Positions 17,805-28,816 are shown, counted from the first letter of the stretch. The stretch: DNA of 64,000 nucleotides from Candidozyma auris (GCF_003013715.1 NC_072818.1:806001-870000), one strand, 5' to 3'. The notes: generated from the sequence alone by a model not told the origin. Translations and numbers: made by a program.

Positions 17805-20780
17805 CTAGAGCGCATCAAGACAGAGCTGGATTTGCTCAATGTAGATGTCGCAATCATTGCTCTCTTCTTTCCAGTAGTTCAACATGAGCATGGTGTATTC
17901 CAACAGACCTTTGATCAGTTCACGATTAAAAACAAGATTGAGGGCCTCCATGACCTCATCGCCGGCAGCAAAGGCATTGTTCTGAACAAGCATCTGGATT
18001 GCCTGCTGCACTTTCTTGTATAGCATGAAAAGAGATAAGTTGCCCAACACAAGCTGTCGAACGTAATACCAGGCTCCTGAGTGGCGGTGCAGACCGATCT
18101 TGGGGATATTACCTTTGGGGATGGTGACTAAATTTTTCACAAATGACTGAAGCACCCGTCTCCTTGCAGCAACATAGTCCTTGACAATGAGGAAATCTGG
18201 GTGATTCTCGTCTTTAAGGTGGTCATACTCAACAATATCGTTGAACGTGTCTTCACTGGAGTTGCTTCGATTTGGGTCAGGCGCCTTTATGGCCTCGATA
18301 TACGCCTCTTCACCGTCCATAAAGTTGTTGGCAAATTGAGAAGAGCTGCTCGAGCTGTCTGGTTGCAAGCTGTCGTTGTTTGCAGACGCTGTCGATGCCG
18401 AATACAACGGCGAGTTATGCATAGCCATCTCCTTGTGAGCCGACTCTGTTTTAAGGTGCTTCAAGACAGCAGCAGCAGCTTCAAGAAGCTCTCCAAGCAG
18501 TACTTTATCTTCAAGAATCAAGTAATTAATAGGGCGAAAGAGAGCGATCTTGGAAGCAAGAAATCGTGTCTTAATGAACATGATCGACTCCGATTGTGCT
18601 CGAAGCAATAAATCTTCGTCAATGAAGAATTCGTCAAGATTGTCCAAAATGTCCGGATCAAACGCCTCCTGGGCGTTTCTCTTCTTGATAGCTCGCCTCT
18701 TCATGCTGGCATGAATTTCATTGGTATCAACCTCCAGCAAAACGAAGCTTCTGATACGAGGCGATAACGACGTGACAATTGCATCGTACTGCTTCAAATA
18801 CTTAATTTGAAGTTTCCAAATATCTTTCTCAATGAAGGCTTCCAGATCCCACAAGTTGTCGCTTACAGCATCCACAGAGTATAGCTCGTCAAACAATTTA
18901 TTGTCGACTTTTCTCACAGCCACCTCAGTTAAAAAGAAGTACCACGAGTTCTTGTCATCATACTTGTTGGCAAGATTGCCACTGTCTGGAAGATGCTCAT
19001 CGATCAGCACCGGATCAGGGATTTTGAGGAACGGCGATGGCGGCACTATCTGAGTGATACCAGACAAAGGAACGTGAGGACTCAACTCTGCCCTGAGTTC
19101 ACATTCAAGCTTCAAGCAGGTCCAGAACAACCTGTCAACCACAGATCGTTTCTCTGCAAAGAAATACTTGAGCTTTTCACTCGAAGACAGCCTTGTGTTT
19201 TCCTTCTCTAAATAGTACATCATGTCGGTGCTGGCTGTGACGATGGCCCTGTGAGCGCTAAGAGGATCCATGTTGTACAAATAATATTGGTTGAGTAGAA
19301 TGTGGAACATGACCGAAACAAGGGTATTTCTCTTTAAGCTCGAGGGGTACACAGAAGATACAATCAAGGCATATTCTATAAAACAGCGGCTCAACAAGCG
19401 GCGATTTCTCGGAATAGATGACGGTAATTTGGAGAAATCGATCCCACAAGATTCCACGGATTTACTCTCCTCCAAGGAAGTGTCGAACCGCTGATGATTA
19501 TCGAGCTTCACTGGACAAGCTATGATGCCCACAGCACAAACCACCAAGATCAACGGGACAGATTCACAGCAGTCTTTGAACGCACGGCGCCTGACGGCCA
19601 GATCCTCTATTCCAAGCGTGAGAAGAGTGTCTTTATATGATTGCGGAACAGGGTTTCCCGCGTAGTCCTCGAGCATGCTGATAAAAGTGGTTTTTGGGTT
19701 GGCTCGTTGCATGAGGGTGTAGATCTCGATGCTTTCGAGCAAAGTGACAATGTCAAGACAGGGCACTTTCGTGTGGGCATGGAGAAAAAACGAGTTGGTG
19801 AAGGAAGAGATGTACTGTCTTAGAAGATCCTCCAATGCGTTACAAGTGTCGAACCGTTTGGGGAAGGATCTCGGGAGGCCCAACTCGGGAGACTTATCGT
19901 GTTTCAAAAGGAGCCTTCTCGTCCAGTTCGCATGGTCAGAGTCAGAGATGCCCAACACCCGCTGCACAGACCTCCACCTAAACATGCTCATCAACAGCAT
20001 GTCCCAGACGCAATGCTGTAAGTGAGTCAGCAGACTGGCAGATCCACGGTCTGAGCCGTCACCTTTATTCTTGAGATGCCGCAAAACGGTATCGAGCTTC
20101 AGAATGATCGTGAGCAGCGCTGGGTCGTACAGAGAGTAGTCTGAGCCGGGATAATCGGATCTGTAGCGGCAGTTCATGTTGCCAGCACGCACACAGGCGC
20201 CACAGCGGGGCCTGACGTTGTCACACTTTGATTTCTTCTGTCTACAAGTATCGCAAGCGGTCAGAGAGCGTTTCCTGGGATGAGCAGAGACCAAGCGAGG
20301 TTGTATCTGGCCAGGCGAATTCTGCACAGGCTGGGCAGCAACATGCTGACCAGAAATAGGTTGACTCGAGGAAACAGCCAGCCCTGGCTGCCCAGGAATG
20401 GACTGTAGGCTCTGGTAGTAGCCCATGGAGGCATAAGGGACTTGGTTGGGGAATTGACTATGGTTCTGAGGGTGAGTATGCGGGTGACTATGAGGGAGAC
20501 TCTGAGGATGACTCTGAGGATGACTCTGAGGGTGATTCAGATGCTGGGTCTGGGCCGGAAACTGAGGATCCGAAGGCTCGTAGCCGGGATACGCCCAGTA
20601 GCCTTCTGCTAACGGCTGGTTCAGCTGGTGGTTTGGGTACGGCTGGTTTGGGTACGGCTGGCCGGCGTTGATGTTGATGGCGGGAAACGGCGCACCGGTG
20701 ATGGAAGCCTGGGGAGTAGGAGTTTTGTTGGCGACATGGGACGAAGAAGGCGTGGTGATGTCCTTCGAGTTCTTACTCAT
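17805..20780 (-). CDS. fungal Zn(II)2Cys6 transcription factor
   Basis: 991 residues from an ATG. Residues about 1-165 are Gln/Pro/His-rich with repeated SHPQ units. The binuclear zinc cluster lies at about 175-201 (ACDTCRQKKSKC-DNVRPRCGAC-VRAGNMNC), giving the C-x2-C-x6-C-x5/6-C-x2-C-x6-C spacing of Gal4-type DNA-binding domains, followed by YRSDYPGSDY. The remaining 780 residues look like the helical fungal regulatory region and end in predicted helices. A Ser/Asn-rich insertion sits near residue 810. It is a nuclear regulator, but its targets cannot be read from sequence. Zinc cluster proteins of this size regulate drug resistance, sterol, amino acid or iron pathways. The upstream region has one TGGCTGCRAA motif at 21186. 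Confidence 0.92.
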   Translation of the reverse strand: MSKNSKDITTPSSSHVANKTPTPQASITGAPFPAININAGQPYPNQPYPNHQLNQPLAEGYWAYPGYEPSDPQFPAQTQHLNHPQSHPQSHPQSLPHSHPHTHPQNHSQFPNQVPYASMGYYQSLQSIPGQPGLAVSSSQPISGQHVAAQPVQNSPGQIQPRLVSAHPRKRSLTACDTCRQKKSKCDNVRPRCGACVRAGNMNCRYRSDYPGSDYSLYDPALLTIILKLDTVLRHLKNKGDGSDRGSASLLTHLQHCVWDMLLMSMFRWRSVQRVLGISDSDHANWTRRLLLKHDKSPELGLPRSFPKRFDTCNALEDLLRQYISSFTNSFFLHAHTKVPCLDIVTLLESIEIYTLMQRANPKTTFISMLEDYAGNPVPQSYKDTLLTLGIEDLAVRRRAFKDCCESVPLILVVCAVGIIACPVKLDNHQRFDTSLEESKSVESCGIDFSKLPSSIPRNRRLLSRCFIEYALIVSSVYPSSLKRNTLVSVMFHILLNQYYLYNMDPLSAHRAIVTASTDMMYYLEKENTRLSSSEKLKYFFAEKRSVVDRLFWTCLKLECELRAELSPHVPLSGITQIVPPSPFLKIPDPVLIDEHLPDSGNLANKYDDKNSWYFFLTEVAVRKVDNKLFDELYSVDAVSDNLWDLEAFIEKDIWKLQIKYLKQYDAIVTSLSPRIRSFVLLEVDTNEIHASMKRRAIKKRNAQEAFDPDILDNLDEFFIDEDLLLRAQSESIMFIKTRFLASKIALFRPINYLILEDKVLLGELLEAAAAVLKHLKTESAHKEMAMHNSPLYSASTASANNDSLQPDSSSSSSQFANNFMDGEEAYIEAIKAPDPNRSNSSEDTFNDIVEYDHLKDENHPDFLIVKDYVAARRRVLQSFVKNLVTIPKGNIPKIGLHRHSGAWYYVRQLVLGNLSLFMLYKKVQQAIQMLVQNNAFAAGDEVMEALNLVFNRELIKGLLEYTMLMLNYWKEESNDCDIYIEQIQLCLDAL

Positions 20781-22294
20781 AGAGTACCTTGCTGACTAAA
20801 GGTAGTATAAGAATAGTATTTGGCAGAGAGTGCGGTGAGGCTGAAGACATTTCGCAGAGAAGGACCCAAAGAGGAAATAAAGGGTCCACCGGGGCCGTTG
20901 GGCGAAAGTACGGGATCGGCGGTGGCCATTTGGGTTTTTTGGCTGGAGTAAGAGAAGATGTCGAGGAAATGGGCTTCTATGGGGCATTTGTATGTGGTTT
21001 GACAGGTACAAGGTGGGGAGAAGTGGAGTGCCCAGGAAAACGAAGAATGAGAGGTAGATGCAAGAGAGGTGGCCAAGACGGATGAGATAATCAGTGGCTG
21101 AAGGTTTCGACAGGAACGGATACAGTTTTTTGCTTTTTTTGTCTACTTGTCTTTGTTTTCAACAGAGAATATAGTCACTTGGATATGGCTGCAAAATGGC
21201 GTATGATGAGCGCATGTGCGCTTATGCTAGGTGCTTAAATCCTTGAGTGATTGGCGTGGAGTCGATGAGCGGAAGAAAGAGCTAAATGCCACAAAAAAGA
21301 GTTAAATGCCAATAAGGGAAGGGTACCTGGGATGGACCTTTGCTGAAGTCATTCTCCAATCAAAGTACTCGAGCCAAGTTTGTGGTTGAGTCAACCCTCA
21401 TTGAACAAAACCTGCTAACTTTGTGTCTGTTGGACACCAATGTGGCAAAAGCAACCACTGCCCTCTGGCAAACGTCACAGATGGTCACATTCAAGTGCAT
21501 TCTTGGATGATGAAGACGCGCAGTTGAAATGAAAAGCTGTTTTATTTGCACTTTCCGATCTTTCTTTGAAGACGAGAGCAAGCTTTTGTATTAAAGCTCA
21601 TTGAAAAGGAGAAGACTGACTGTCTTGCACATCAAAGCTCTGCAATATGCTAATCCCACAGCTTCAGATAACGTGACTGTACGATTCTTCAATTGAGTTG
21701 AATTAGTCTGGTCTTTACTTCTGTGGTTTACTCCATTTTGGCATCTAAATTAGCCTTTTTTCTTTGTTGACAATACTTAACGCCACTGGGAAAAGTGCTA
21801 GCATCATGAAGAGCTCTTAAACTAGTTTTTATGGCTACTATCTGCTCTAGGTGTATTAGAGTTTCGCTTACCTGCAAGGGGTAAAATAGCTGCATTTCAA
21901 ACGGCTTCACTTATGTTGACTGCGAAATTGTTGTTAGAGATATACTAAAGAGAAAAAATGGCACAATTTTTTGAGTAGTTGAACGAGGGTTGTTGAATTC
22001 GAACTTTTGAGCATAATCCCGTTACTCATCACAGTCTGCTCCATTGAGTCATTTTCAAAACGCTCTTATTTTGATCTCCTTGCTCTCCTAAAAAGGTGAA
22101 CGCTTGGATCAACACTTCTCTCGTGGCAGTAACCTGAGCTTGAAATAACTTATTCACGTTATATCGATTCCGCTTGGTTTCAAGCAATGTCCATCTACAA
22201 CTTCCTAGCTTCTCATCATCAAAATCCCCCTTCTTTCTACAATTGCTCAACGTCTTTACTTTTTACAAGAAATTCTTACAAAATCACCTCAAGA
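20781..22294. other. upstream region of the zinc cluster gene and ILV6 3' spacer
   Basis: About 1.5 kb without a supportable gene. It holds a TGGCTGCAAAA motif (21186-21196) and a TGAGTCA Gcn4-type site (22045-22051), the latter being 3' of ILV6 and so of unclear use. Confidence 0.5.
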
Positions 22295-23197
22295 TCAACC
22301 TGGAGGCAACTGCGAGGCGTCCACAATGTCGTTGGCGTCAACACTCTCCTCTTCCAAATGGCTGTGGTCCAAGGGGGTTCTTGGCAAAGCCATCATACCA
22401 GACCTGGCGATCTCCAAAATACCGAATGGCTGCAACAATTGGATAAACGAGCTGATTCTCGAAGGCTTGGCGCTCAACTCCACAATACAGTTTCTGTCGG
22501 AAATGTCCACGACACGGCCACCGAACTTTTCCGTGATCACAGAAATGTTCTGCAAGTGTGTGTGTTTCTGTCTCAATGCCTCCGAAGGAGGCAAGTTGCT
22601 GGGGTGGAACTCAGACTCAGCGGCGCTCAAATCAGGCACAGCAGAGCCGTCGGAAGTGTGGGAGTTGTGGGCGGCAATCAACTCCTGGAAATACTCGGGG
22701 CCCAAAAGCGAGATTCTCGCCAAAAGCAACTCCCTCTTGACGATTTCCGCATTGGTGTAGTCCAACACAGCGTAAACTGGCACCAAGTCCTCAATCTGTC
22801 TTCTGGCCTGTTCCACAACGGCATCTTGCCCGCCTAACACGATTGTCATTCTCGACAAATCCTTCACTTCAGTGTTACACACCACCAATGAGTCAATATT
22901 GAAGCCTCTAGCAGCTAAATGTCCCGACACCGAGGACAAAACACCCGGTTCGTTTTGCACCAAGCAGTTGAGCACGTGCTGCTTTCTAGGAGCTTTGCTT
23001 GGGAAGGGAGTCTCGTACAAAATCGACGACACAGCAGCGTCCGCTGACCAGTTTGGGGTATCGAACGTGGGCAAGGGAGGTCTCTTCAGGTTTCTGTGCA
23101 AAGTCTTGTACGCCAATGCCGACGTAGACGAGGACAGCACCTTGTGCCTTGTCTGGAGCCACCTGGCGGGGATCCCAGGGCGAAATGCTGCTTTCAT
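22295..23197 (-). CDS. ILV6: acetolactate synthase regulatory subunit, mitochondrial
   Basis: 300 residues. It is the regulatory subunit of acetohydroxyacid synthase, which with Ilv2 makes the first committed step of Ile/Val synthesis and confers valine feedback. A basic N-terminal mitochondrial presequence (MKAAFRPGIPARWLQTRHK) precedes the conserved core. The ACT domain begins near residue 70 (RKQHVLNCLVQNEPGVLSSV, RGFNIDSLVVCNTE). Strongly conserved blocks follow (DLSRMTIVL, ARRQIEDLVPVYAVLDYT, GGRVVDIS, LEIARSGMMALPRTPL), and the end DASQLPPG is typical. An in-frame ATG 16 codons upstream is possible, but the chosen start gives a classic presequence and the usual length. Confidence 0.97.
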   Translation of the reverse strand: MKAAFRPGIPARWLQTRHKVLSSSTSALAYKTLHRNLKRPPLPTFDTPNWSADAAVSSILYETPFPSKAPRKQHVLNCLVQNEPGVLSSVSGHLAARGFNIDSLVVCNTEVKDLSRMTIVLGGQDAVVEQARRQIEDLVPVYAVLDYTNAEIVKRELLLARISLLGPEYFQELIAAHNSHTSDGSAVPDLSAAESEFHPSNLPPSEALRQKHTHLQNISVITEKFGGRVVDISDRNCIVELSAKPSRISSFIQLLQPFGILEIARSGMMALPRTPLDHSHLEEESVDANDIVDASQLPPG

Positions 23198-24774
23198 TGA
23201 AGAATTAATGGAGGTGAAGTGAAGAATAGATATGAGATGAATCATATTTTTTCTGGTGCCGGTTCGCCGGTTCAGGAGGGCTGTGTACAGGACACAACGT
23301 CCGGGGTAGAGGAGCCCCCACGTTAGTGATTTAGTGGAAACGGTTGGAATGTGGTGAAGATTTGTGTTAGAGCATGGTTATAGGGTGTTTGGTCACATAT
23401 GTTGTTCTTGGAGATTTGATGTGGCGAAATGGATACTTTTGTTATTCGCACACTAAGTATTTTGCAGCCATTGGAAGCACTGGTAGTAGCGACAGAAGGC
23501 GGTGTTATTAGCTCAGTCGGACTGAATTAGGTGGTTAGCTCGAAGGCAAACAAATTTGGTAAGTCATTATTGGTTTGCCACTTTGCCACTTTTCAGAAAT
23601 TTGTGGAATGTATTCAATCTGATGAAGTCTTGAGAGCAGCCAATAACAAACTCTGCTTTCATTTACAATCCTCCTGAGCGTCCAGTCTGTTGGCTAATGG
23701 AGGTAGGTATAAATGAAATATCATTCAACCAACCTTTGTGCTGAAATTTGAACCTTGGGGCTATTTTCGTTGGGAGCAAAATTATATAGATTCTCATTAG
23801 ATCAGACCAAACAAGTCACTTAGAAAGAAGGAGTAAACCTCGGCACTGTCGGTGCAAGAGCATGTGTCGTCGTTGCACAATGCTTTCCTTCATTTCACCT
23901 TATCGACCAAAAGAGTCAAAATCGGCAAACGTAGTTATATCTCAGTGTCAGGCCCGAAAGAAAAACACCCTGAAACTCTTAAGACGCTTTGAGAGTTCCC
24001 AAGAGGAAATCTCAGGACACAATTGGCCCGAATGGTTAAACTGAAATTGGAGGAATATAAAAGGACAGCTTTTTCCCCGTTTTGTCGTCGTCCTCAATCC
24101 CAAATTCACCCTGGCTGCGCAGAATACTCAAACTGAAACCAACGCGCCAAAGGACAACAATTTGAACAAAAACGCCGGCTGTGGTGCCGTTCCCTTCTTG
24201 CGTACTACTGTATAGGCAATTCACGAGCTATACTTAGTTGAGTTGTAGAACATTGTAGAGAAAAACGAGATTCGGATTCGTCCAGTGGAATCCGAGGCAG
24301 AGTCATCAGACAGAAGTTGGCTCTATTTTTCAAGTTCACACACCGATAACCTATCAGTTTTAAGAGAGCGCACCTCACAGTTAAAACATCGAAATAGTGA
24401 AAAATTTTGGAAATCAACGCACAAAGTAGAGTCGGTGCATGTTCATGACACTCTTCTCTTTTTGTCATTCCGCAGAATTTTGCAGCCACTGCGGAATCTC
24501 CCCATACTTAATGGACCGACCAGACCAAATAGCTGCTCACAAAAAAAAGGCTAAAGACAGCAAAAATATAATAATAACGACAGTCCTTGGGATTCAGAGA
24601 CGTTTCACAGAATACAACTCTCACTTTATCCGAGAAGACAATTTCACCTTTTTTGTGCTCTTTCTGCCTCTTCCTCCGGGCTTCGCCTCGGAGTGCACTC
24701 GCCTCTTTTAACCGAGCGCACCCTACCACTCCTAAAGCTACAACTACTACTTTTCTTCACATCTGCTCCACAGC
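23198..24774. promoter_or_regulatory. divergent promoter region ILV6 / LSB1-type gene
   Basis: 1.6 kb between divergent genes, no gene supported. Two TGGCTGCRAA motifs occur, at 23460-23470 and 24478-24488, each 260-290 bases from the nearest ATG. A CCGGTTCGCCGG everted CCG/CGG pair lies at 23259-23270, near the ILV6 start. Its 6-base spacing differs from the canonical Leu3 spacing. Confidence 0.55.
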
Positions 24775-25671
24775 ATGTCTGCTGCACTTATCAACAGATC
24801 CCTCACAAACATCAGAACAGAGTTGGAGTTTCTCGTGGACCTGGCGGTCATTGACGAAAAACTCATGGCCGCTTTGCTGGAGGCGCTTCCTCCAAGGTAC
24901 TCCAAGGGGATGGAAACATGGGGCCCTGAGAAGTTGAGGAAAGGAGCTGAAGCTGAAAACAGTGACGTGGCAAAAAGCGATGAGAAGAACGGCGGCGATG
25001 TCGCCTTGGTCCTGCAGAAGTTGTCTGAAACATCGATTCAGGAAAAGATATCGCCTCCAGCAAATGCTGTGGCTAGGTTGCCTCCAAGAAAACCGGCAGC
25101 GCCTGTGGGCTTCTGCAAAGCGTTGTACAACTACGAGCCCCAAGAAAAGGACGATTTGCGCTTGGTGAGAGACGATAAATTGGCGGTTGTGGAGCACCTT
25201 TCGCTGGACTGGTGGAAGGGATACAAGCAGGGAGAGGGTCCTGATAGAGCGGGCGTGTTTCCCTCGAATTACGTTAGTGTGATTTCAGAGTCTGAGTTTG
25301 AGCAGCTGGAGAAGGCTCAGTTTGAAAATCGCTATGCTTCTCCTTCGCCTGCTGCTCCTCCATACGATCAGGTGGTGCCCCAGCCCACTTACCCTCAGTA
25401 CCCTGTTTACAACAATGGTGGCTTCTCTCCTCAGGGCCAGCAGATGCAGCCTTCGTATGGAGGCTACGCCCAGTACCCTCCTCCCTCGACAAACTACTAC
25501 CCACAACAACAATTACAGCAGCAGCCTCAAGAGCAGCAGGTTGTTGAAGGCTCGCTGCATCACGGCAAGGCTCATGACGAGGTGAAGAAGTTTGGAGGTA
25601 AACTTGGAAATGCTGCCATCTTCGGTGCTGGTGCCACCATCGGCTCCAACATTGTCAACTCCATCTTTTAA
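24775..25671 (+). CDS. PIN3: SH3 protein of the Lsb1/Pin3 type, prion-like C-terminus
   Basis: 298 residues. The N-terminal segment (1-60, INRSLTNIRTELEFL) and an SH3 domain at 112-170 (GFCKALYNYEPQEKDDLRLV, DWWKGY, AGVFPSNYVSVI) match the LSB1/LSB2(PIN3) family, which binds the actin nucleation promoting factor Las17 and influences actin patches and prion propagation. A PPRKP stretch precedes the SH3 domain. The C-terminal part (about 195-260) is rich in Pro/Gln/Tyr, the type of region linked to prion induction in the family. The last 25 residues contain a Gly/Ala-rich hydrophobic segment (GNAAIFGAGATIGSNIV). Orthology to one or the other S. cerevisiae paralogue cannot be settled. It is convergent with PHB2, 148 bases apart. 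Confidence 0.88.
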   Translation: MSAALINRSLTNIRTELEFLVDLAVIDEKLMAALLEALPPRYSKGMETWGPEKLRKGAEAENSDVAKSDEKNGGDVALVLQKLSETSIQEKISPPANAVARLPPRKPAAPVGFCKALYNYEPQEKDDLRLVRDDKLAVVEHLSLDWWKGYKQGEGPDRAGVFPSNYVSVISESEFEQLEKAQFENRYASPSPAAPPYDQVVPQPTYPQYPVYNNGGFSPQGQQMQPSYGGYAQYPPPSTNYYPQQQLQQQPQEQQVVEGSLHHGKAHDEVKKFGGKLGNAAIFGAGATIGSNIVNSIF

Positions 25672-25819
25672 GGTGGCTGGGGCTCCCCTTTGATGGTTCA
25701 AGATTACATTTGTTTTATACGTTAATGGTTTAGGTTAAGAGGTTATATGTTAAGTAGAATACGATACGCTTCATGTTCATCGTCGTTAATAGGGCGTCTC
25801 GGGGACACGGCTATGTACA

Positions 25820-26728
25820 TTATTTTCTGGTGTCGGCGACAGTGTTCAACAACAACGTGTCGTTGTCCAAAAGGATTCTGTTAGGAGAGTTGGCCAAAAT
25901 TCTGGCGATCTCACGCGCAGTGTCTAACCTCTTCAACTCAACGTAGTCCTTGGACTTCTTGATGGCCTCACCAATTAACTCGGCAGACTTGGCCTCACCG
26001 GCAGCCTTCACGACCAATTGCTGCTTCTCTTGAATCGCCTTGTCAACCACGAAAGCAGCTCTTTGCGCATCTTGCTGGGCAATCTGCTTGGCCTCAACAG
26101 CGGCACTGAACTCGGGTGAGAAGGTCATGTACGTCAACGAAACGTCGTCCAACAAAATGTTGAACTTCGATGCACGACGCACAAGATTCTCCTTGACTAA
26201 TCTGGAAACTTTCTCTCTCTGTGTGATCAATTGCGAGGCGTTGAACTGCGCAATAACAGATTTCAATACTTCATTCACAATCGATGGCAACACCTTCTCG
26301 TCATAATCTTTACCCAAAGTTCTGTAGATTGAGGGCAATTCCATCACGTCTGGTTTAAACAAAACACGACATGTGATATTTACCATTTGCAAGTCCTTGG
26401 TACCTGTCAATGACGAAACGTTTCTTGGTTTAGCTCTCACATCGTACACCACAGGTCTCTGAAACCAAGGTAGCACGAAATGGGTACCTTCTGGGTAAAT
26501 ACGAGACTGGACTCCGCTCAAACGAGAGTACACGATGGCTCTCTGACCACCATCAACGTTGAAGAGAGAGTTTCCAACAGCGTAGATAGCTGCTGAGGCG
26601 AGAATCACTCCTCCAACGGAAAAGAGTCCCCCTATGGGCATTTTTGGGGGACCGCCACCGCCAGTGCGTGCCTTAGCCGCGCGACGCCTCAACTCATTGG
26701 AGAGTCTTTGCCAATTTGGATCGTTCAT
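25820..26728 (-). CDS. PHB2: prohibitin-2
   Basis: 302-residue inner mitochondrial membrane chaperone that forms ring complexes with Phb1 and modulates m-AAA protease and inner-membrane organisation. An N-terminal basic segment and one TM helix (about 35-55, GGLFSVGGVILASAAIYAVG) are followed by the SPFH/band-7 domain (RAIVYSRLSGVQ, YPEGTHFVLPWFQRP, YDVRAKPRNVSSLTGTKDLQMV). A C-terminal coiled coil comes next (AVEAKQIAQQDAQRAAF). The chosen ATG gives MNDPNWQ; the frame upstream is promoter sequence. A TGGTTGCAAAT variant of the recurrent promoter motif lies about 128 bases before the ATG. Confidence 0.97.
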   Translation of the reverse strand: MNDPNWQRLSNELRRRAAKARTGGGGPPKMPIGGLFSVGGVILASAAIYAVGNSLFNVDGGQRAIVYSRLSGVQSRIYPEGTHFVLPWFQRPVVYDVRAKPRNVSSLTGTKDLQMVNITCRVLFKPDVMELPSIYRTLGKDYDEKVLPSIVNEVLKSVIAQFNASQLITQREKVSRLVKENLVRRASKFNILLDDVSLTYMTFSPEFSAAVEAKQIAQQDAQRAAFVVDKAIQEKQQLVVKAAGEAKSAELIGEAIKKSKDYVELKRLDTAREIARILANSPNRILLDNDTLLLNTVADTRK

Positions 26729-26998
26729 TATGAGAGTTGAAGTTGAAGGTGGATTGGGAATTGATTGGAGTGAGAGTAGATGGCAAAGGTTAAATTTGTG
26801 GTGACTTGCCCCAGGAGTGCGACATCCGCGACATTCGTGGTTGGCGCGACATTTATGGTTGCAAATGGCAATTAAGGTTAGCCAGGTGGTATAAATATTA
26901 ATTAAAGTGAATGCAAAGGGAGATTGATGATGCAAATTGAAAGATTGACAATGACAATTTCCAAGAGTCAAATGTGGTCGAGTCCATTCTTCTGCCGT

Positions 26999-28816
26999 CT
27001 ACGAGGGCACCCCCTCGTAGTCATTCTTCTTGTAGTATTGATTGATAACTCGTTTCCAATGCCGGCGTCGATTGGAGTGGATTGGAGTCAGAAGGAAGAA
27101 TCTTTCGTAGAAGATGAGCAAGAGAATCACCACAGCAACCACTGCCGATGGCGCAATCAGCCGGATCAAATTGCTTGTAGTCACAGCACGTTTATACGGA
27201 CATTCTGCGTAGGGTCCTCCGTCAACGAAGCAGCCCAGAATGGTGATGTCATTCAAGTCTATCCAGACGGGATAGATCACTTGTGAGGCGTTGAGGAAGT
27301 TCCTGAGTGCTAGTTGCTCGGTGGACAGATGAGGAATTCCGAACTTGAAGTTCTTAGGACACACCTGCTGGTTTGTGCTAAAATACAGAGCGATTTCTTC
27401 AGAGAGCTGCCATTCAAATGGGTTGCGGGTGTTTTTGCAAGCCAACCGGTACTTGTTGTAGCAATTTTCAACGGCCCAGCCGCCTTGTTTCATCGCTACA
27501 CACTTCTCAGCCACCTGACTCTCTGCTGTTTCCTGCCAGTCAGGGTCATCCCCAAAAGGATTATCTACATCATTGTCATCGTCGTCATCCTCATCACGAG
27601 TTCGAAGGTCGTCCTGGTCTAATGCAATCCTTGTCTTGTTGACAAACGAAGCGTTGGGCTCGTTAGAGCCCCACGACCAGTATGAATAAGGAATGTACCG
27701 ATTAAGAATTCTGCCGGTATAGTCATCGGATATGTTGGACTTGTTATCAGCAGGGTACCATGATGCATTGAGTACGGGCATGTACCCACACTGAAGGGCA
27801 TTGTGGGCATCATCACGAGACAATGGAGCTTCGTTAGAGTCTATAAGCGTGCGAAACTTTGTCGTATGGACCCTCTGAGAGTAATAGTTTGAGTCAAAAA
27901 CTTCTGTTAGTCGTTTACGACACAGTTCAAGAACAAACTCCGAGGTGTCGTTCAAGGTGAAACCAGAATCCTCATAAAAAAAGATCGAGTCCCTATCAGC
28001 CAGGGAAAGGTTATAAGTTCTCAGGGTATTTCGAAAGTCAGTGTTGATGGCGGAGATCAACGTACGCTTGTACATGTTGAACATGAAGTCTTGCATGGTA
28101 GGAAACTCACTGTCATAGTTCAGCGTCACATTGATTTGGACCGACGTGTTCAAGTCACGAGGAGAGTAGAGATACGAGTTGAGTGTGGAGATCGGGCCAC
28201 TGAGCGAAGTATTGCCCACCTCCATGTATTTGGGCTGGTACACCACCATCCCCGTTTGGAGAGACGTAGGCGCCGGCCGTGTGGCCACGGTTCGATTGCC
28301 TGTAGTGTTTGTTCTAACGACAACCGTGTCGTTTCGAATCAGCCGCAAGTTCAAGATCAATTGCACGACATTGGCCTCGCTATTGATGTTGGATGACTTG
28401 ATATAGTCTCGTAGCGTGGCGTACACGTCGCTATCGGCAAAGCTCGGCTGGCACCGATAAGTTTTATCCTGCCATGATACTTTGACTGTTTCTGACAGGT
28501 TGGCAGTGGCATCCTCGGGAATGGGAGCAGGACAGAGCTGCCATCGGTGGGTGTACTCGTTCCAGTACATATCTAGCATGATAGCATTGATGCCCACGTA
28601 CAAGACGTTCAGGAGGGTGGCCAAGGAGTCGGCAGTATAGCCCTCAACATCAAATATGAGTCTATTGGCGCTGATTCCAAATGGTGTTTGTTGATCTATG
28701 GGAATGTCCAAAGCTATGTCTCGCTCAGCTCTGTAGGCCTGGCTGGAACGAGTAGATAGTCTGGGCCAGTTGGCCTCCGCAAGGCATACGGGGAGCAAGA
28801 ATATCCAGAGCCACAT
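26999..28816 (-). CDS. MTC6: Mtc6-type membrane glycoprotein (maintenance of telomere capping)
   Basis: 605 residues from the ATG that begins MWLWIFLLPVCLA, a good signal peptide. The open frame upstream is rejected because it would bury this signal. The luminal part resembles Mtc6: SSQAYRAERDIALDIPIDQ, VLYVGINAIMLDMYWNEYTHRWQLCPAPIP, many N-glycosylation sequons and conserved cysteines. An acidic stretch (DEDDDDDNDVDNPFGDD) is followed by a Cys-containing C-lectin-like part (WAVENCYNKYRLACKN). One C-terminal TM helix and a short basic cytosolic tail end the protein, which makes it a type I membrane protein. In S. cerevisiae the gene was found through genetic interaction with cdc13-1; its biochemical role is unknown. 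Confidence 0.85.
   Translation of the reverse strand: MWLWIFLLPVCLAEANWPRLSTRSSQAYRAERDIALDIPIDQQTPFGISANRLIFDVEGYTADSLATLLNVLYVGINAIMLDMYWNEYTHRWQLCPAPIPEDATANLSETVKVSWQDKTYRCQPSFADSDVYATLRDYIKSSNINSEANVVQLILNLRLIRNDTVVVRTNTTGNRTVATRPAPTSLQTGMVVYQPKYMEVGNTSLSGPISTLNSYLYSPRDLNTSVQINVTLNYDSEFPTMQDFMFNMYKRTLISAINTDFRNTLRTYNLSLADRDSIFFYEDSGFTLNDTSEFVLELCRKRLTEVFDSNYYSQRVHTTKFRTLIDSNEAPLSRDDAHNALQCGYMPVLNASWYPADNKSNISDDYTGRILNRYIPYSYWSWGSNEPNASFVNKTRIALDQDDLRTRDEDDDDDNDVDNPFGDDPDWQETAESQVAEKCVAMKQGGWAVENCYNKYRLACKNTRNPFEWQLSEEIALYFSTNQQVCPKNFKFGIPHLSTEQLALRNFLNASQVIYPVWIDLNDITILGCFVDGGPYAECPYKRAVTTSNLIRLIAPSAVVAVVILLLIFYERFFLLTPIHSNRRRHWKRVINQYYKKNDYEGVPS

Noticed and set aside
22045..22051. TGAGTCA Gcn4-type site near ILV6
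   Set aside because: It lies 3' of ILV6, not in its promoter, and single 7-mers are expected by chance.
22326..22760. 144-residue plus-strand frame over ILV6
   Set aside because: Antisense of a highly conserved mitochondrial gene.
23259..23270. Leu3-like CCGG...CCGG site in front of ILV6
   Set aside because: Spacing between the CCG and CGG triplets is six, not the four of the Leu3 site.
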